IMG/VR virus record: IMGVR_UViG_3300025890_000031
Coordinates: 1-57,276 of that record
Reading direction: 5' to 3' (one strand)
DNA: 57,276 bases
Origin: a virus
The notes under the pieces are model-generated. The model searched no databases, had not been told where the DNA came from, and saw only the letters and a program-made list of their open reading frames with translations. The translations under genes and the position numbers were made by a program. Shown piece after piece: positions 55,536 to 57,276 of this stretch (positions within the stretch are counted from its first letter, which is position 1; each line of letters opens with the position of its first letter).

Positions 55536-55915
55536 TATGCACCCCTTCCAATATTACCTAATAGTACAGTTGCAAGTTCCCCTGCTGCTGCACCTTCTAA
55601 TACTAATCCAGCTGAATACTTCGTTGTATCTGTTCCAGCTGCAAAAACAGCTGCCTGACCATCAGCAGAAGAATGAACCAAATTGCCTGCGGCAAGAGTT
55701 TCATCTGCTTCTACTTTTGATACACCTGATATCATTACCTTTGCAGCCTGACCTGCTTCAGGTTTATTTTGCAATACACCTAAAACAATGTCTGTTTCTG
55801 CATCTGCTAAATCAATTTGTCCATCAGATTCCATTGTTACGAATTGGAACTGATTGGATGACAAATCTTCTCCAGCGGTGAAAGATAGTACGTATAATGG
55901 AGTTTCAAACGCCAT
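55535..55915 (-). CDS. Head decoration protein (DUF2190-like)
   Basis: 126 residues, beta-rich and low in charge: LYVLSFTAGEDLSSNQFQFV, DIVLGVLQNKPEAGQAAKV, KVEADETLAAGNLVHSSADG and YSAGLVLEGAAAGELATVLL. The GVLxNKPxxGxxAxV core is typical of DUF2190-type capsid-stabilising proteins. Sits directly upstream of the capsid gene, overlapping by 1 bp. Confidence 0.88.
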   Translation of the reverse strand: MAFETPLYVLSFTAGEDLSSNQFQFVTMESDGQIDLADAETDIVLGVLQNKPEAGQAAKVMISGVSKVEADETLAAGNLVHSSADGQAAVFAAGTDTTKYSAGLVLEGAAAGELATVLLGNIGRGA

Positions 55916-55917
55916 AA

Positions 55918-56832
55918 TTAACTCACCTTTCCTTCGAGATATCTTTGATACAATTCTGGGTTATCTAGTAGTGCTTTCTCATAGGCTTGCTCGTAAGTTG
56001 TACCGTCAGTCATTAAAGACTTAGCTACAGCTTCGATTTCGCCATTTGAGTCAGATTCACTAGATGAACCAACTTCAGCGAAAAGTGAAGATTTTCCGAT
56101 TGTAGAATCAACACCGTTAAGCATTTCTTCTAATGCAGAAAATTCTTCATCTTCCAAAGTTTCAGCAACTTTTTTCAATAGAGAAGCTAATGCTTCTTGT
56201 TCTATTGGTAAGTTACTGAATGTTCCAGCTTTATCAGAATACTCTTTAGAAAGTCTAGCTTCCTTTTCAGCTTCAGCGATAGCCATTGCATTATCTGCAT
56301 CAGCTTGTGCTTTAGCTACAAGTTCCTGTATTACTGGGTCTGCCGATTTAAGAATAGCTTCTTCTTCATCTACTTCCTCAACGGAAATGTCAGAAAATGC
56401 TTTTTCTAGCTCGGAGATTTTACTGTCTTGCTCTTCGGCTGTTGCCTCTAAAGCAGTAACAGTATCTTCCAGTTTCGATACGTATGAACGTATCTCTTCT
56501 GGAGTTTCTTCAAGCATAGTTGACAAGTTTTCTTCATTTAAGTTTTCACTCATAATGATATTTTCTCCTTCTTCTATGTTATCTTGATTGTTTAAGGAAA
56601 TTGTATCAACTTCCTCAACACCTGCAAATTCACTTTCGCCAGATTTGTGCAAAACGACTGTTGCTAACTCGTTAGCTGGTCGTCCTACTAAACTGACTTC
56701 GTCAAAAACCATATTCTGTAATCTTTTAGCAAATGGAAGTTTTTTCTTCTTCTTTTTTTTACGACCATCCATTGGGTCGGTCATAGCGTCTTTTGCACTA
56801 TACTCTTTGTTATATTTTTCTACTTCACTCAT
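55918..56832 (-). CDS. Capsid scaffold-like protein
   Basis: 304 residues. The opening has a poly-lysine run (DGRKKKKKKKLPFAKRL) and FDEVSLVGRPANELATVVLH, a motif also found at the end of head maturation proteases. The rest is acidic and coiled-coil (TVTALEATAEEQDSKISELE, AQADADNAMAIAEAEKEARL) ending EKALLDNPELYQRYLEGK. These features fit a scaffold, possibly processed by the XkdF-like protease at the other end of the window. Poly-A in the Lys run could allow slippage. Confidence 0.75.
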   Translation of the reverse strand: MSEVEKYNKEYSAKDAMTDPMDGRKKKKKKKLPFAKRLQNMVFDEVSLVGRPANELATVVLHKSGESEFAGVEEVDTISLNNQDNIEEGENIIMSENLNEENLSTMLEETPEEIRSYVSKLEDTVTALEATAEEQDSKISELEKAFSDISVEEVDEEEAILKSADPVIQELVAKAQADADNAMAIAEAEKEARLSKEYSDKAGTFSNLPIEQEALASLLKKVAETLEDEEFSALEEMLNGVDSTIGKSSLFAEVGSSSESDSNGEIEAVAKSLMTDGTTYEQAYEKALLDNPELYQRYLEGKVS

Positions 56833-57145
56833 TGTATATAAATCTGTCTGCTAATCCTTCATTACTTTTTTTAAATGTGCTCACCATTATAGGCTTTTTG
56901 CCATCACGTGCAACTTTAGATTCTGCCTTACGCTTACGGCTAACAGCACTTCTTTTTTGAGAATCTGACATTGAAGATGCTACCCTAGAAGGAACACATT
57001 TAGGGTACTTTCTTTGGTATTCTCTTGATGACATACCAGCTGATGGTCTACCACATGCTTGGTAACCTCCACCTTTTTTAGGTGCAGATATATCAACCCA
57101 TGACTCTTTAAACCAGCGTCTTAATCCACCTTGATATGTAGACAT
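56825..57145 (-). CDS. Basic cyanophage-type small protein
   Basis: 106 residues: GGLRRWFKESWVDISAPKKG, GGYQACGRPSAGMSSREYQR, KYPKCVPSRVASSMSDSQ, then a basic helix (KRSAVSRKRKAESKVARDGK). The WVDI...KKGGGY..CGR...YPKCVP layout is a known small module in marine phages. Function unknown. Overlaps the scaffold by 8 bp. Confidence 0.75.
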   Translation of the reverse strand: MSTYQGGLRRWFKESWVDISAPKKGGGYQACGRPSAGMSSREYQRKYPKCVPSRVASSMSDSQKRSAVSRKRKAESKVARDGKKPIMVSTFKKSNEGLADRFIYNE

Positions 57146-57276
57146 TATCTACAACAATTCGCTTCTATCCAAGCTAATCTAGTTTGTATTTCTCTAACTA
57201 CATTTAAGTCTTGGTCTTGGTCTATAAGTTGTGTTTCAAGACGAGTAATTTGTATTTTGATATCGTCCCATTCCCA
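57145..57276 (-). CDS. Partial coiled-coil protein at right edge
   Basis: The open frame enters from the right edge and ends at 57145 with stop TAA overlapping the next ATG (TAATG). Visible residues: WEWDDIKIQITRLETQLIDQ, then DLNVVREIQTRLAWIEANCC. An amphipathic helix, probably a small head protein. The 5' part lies outside the window. Confidence 0.6.
   Translation of the reverse strand, partial: WEWDDIKIQITRLETQLIDQDQDLNVVREIQTRLAWIEANCCR

Overview
This is a 57 kb piece of an AT-rich, tailed double-stranded DNA phage genome. A WhiB-type iron-sulfur regulator (21955-22347), an MSMEG_6728-like protein (23942-24391) and several actinophage-style small proteins point to an actinobacterial host. 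Together with the very low GC content and cyanophage/pelagiphage-like tail and accessory proteins, a low-GC marine actinobacterium (Candidatus Actinomarina type) is a reasonable inference, not a proof. The long tape measure, the separate major tail protein and the frameshifted tail chaperone indicate a long-tailed (siphovirus-like) virion. I saw no integrase.

Layout. 1-8.97 kb (minus strand): secreted protein, two holin-like proteins, metallophosphoesterase, XkdF-like protease, MuF-like protein, portal, then primase, small proteins and DnaB-like helicase. 9.0-9.9 kb (plus): holin-like protein, a tRNA/tmRNA-like element, a nuclease and a Zn-ribbon protein. 9.9-12.9 kb: small genes, a terminase-small-like gene and about 1.4 kb without convincing genes that is full of hairpins. 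12.9-17.8 kb (plus): a tightly overlapping operon built around a CobS/MoxR-like ATPase and a VWA/HExxH protein, closed by a strong terminator. 18.3-19.7 kb: large terminase (minus). 19.8-20.2 kb: JAMM-like protein (plus). 20.2-31 kb (minus): ParB-DUF4417 fusion, WhiB, RuvC-like resolvase, Cas4/RecB-like nuclease, PD-(D/E)XK nuclease, RecA-like recombinase, C-family DNA polymerase and an SSB-like protein. 31-35 kb: accessory cassette with a halogenase-like gene on the plus strand. 34.9-57.3 kb (minus): tail fibres, baseplate/tip, tape measure, tail chaperones, major tail protein, head-tail connectors, capsid, decoration and scaffold.

Gene cooperation. Primase, helicase, DnaE-like polymerase, SSB, RecA, RuvC-like and nuclease genes form a nearly complete replication/recombination set. 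Late genes follow the usual head-to-tail order if the two window ends lie close together in the genome, although joining the ends directly does not give a clean gene.

The most unusual signal is a short polar word, GAGNNC. By hand count it occurs about 120 times between 10.64 and 18.26 kb, at quasi-regular 30-90 bp spacing, in all reading frames and in non-coding DNA, mostly oriented with transcription. It looks nearly absent from the stretches outside that I checked. The array ends at the large terminase gene and contains the terminase-small-like gene, the structured 12.4-12.9 kb region and the ATPase-VWA operon. That operon core is also flanked by a perfect 23-bp inverted repeat. I consider this segment the best candidate for an undescribed system.
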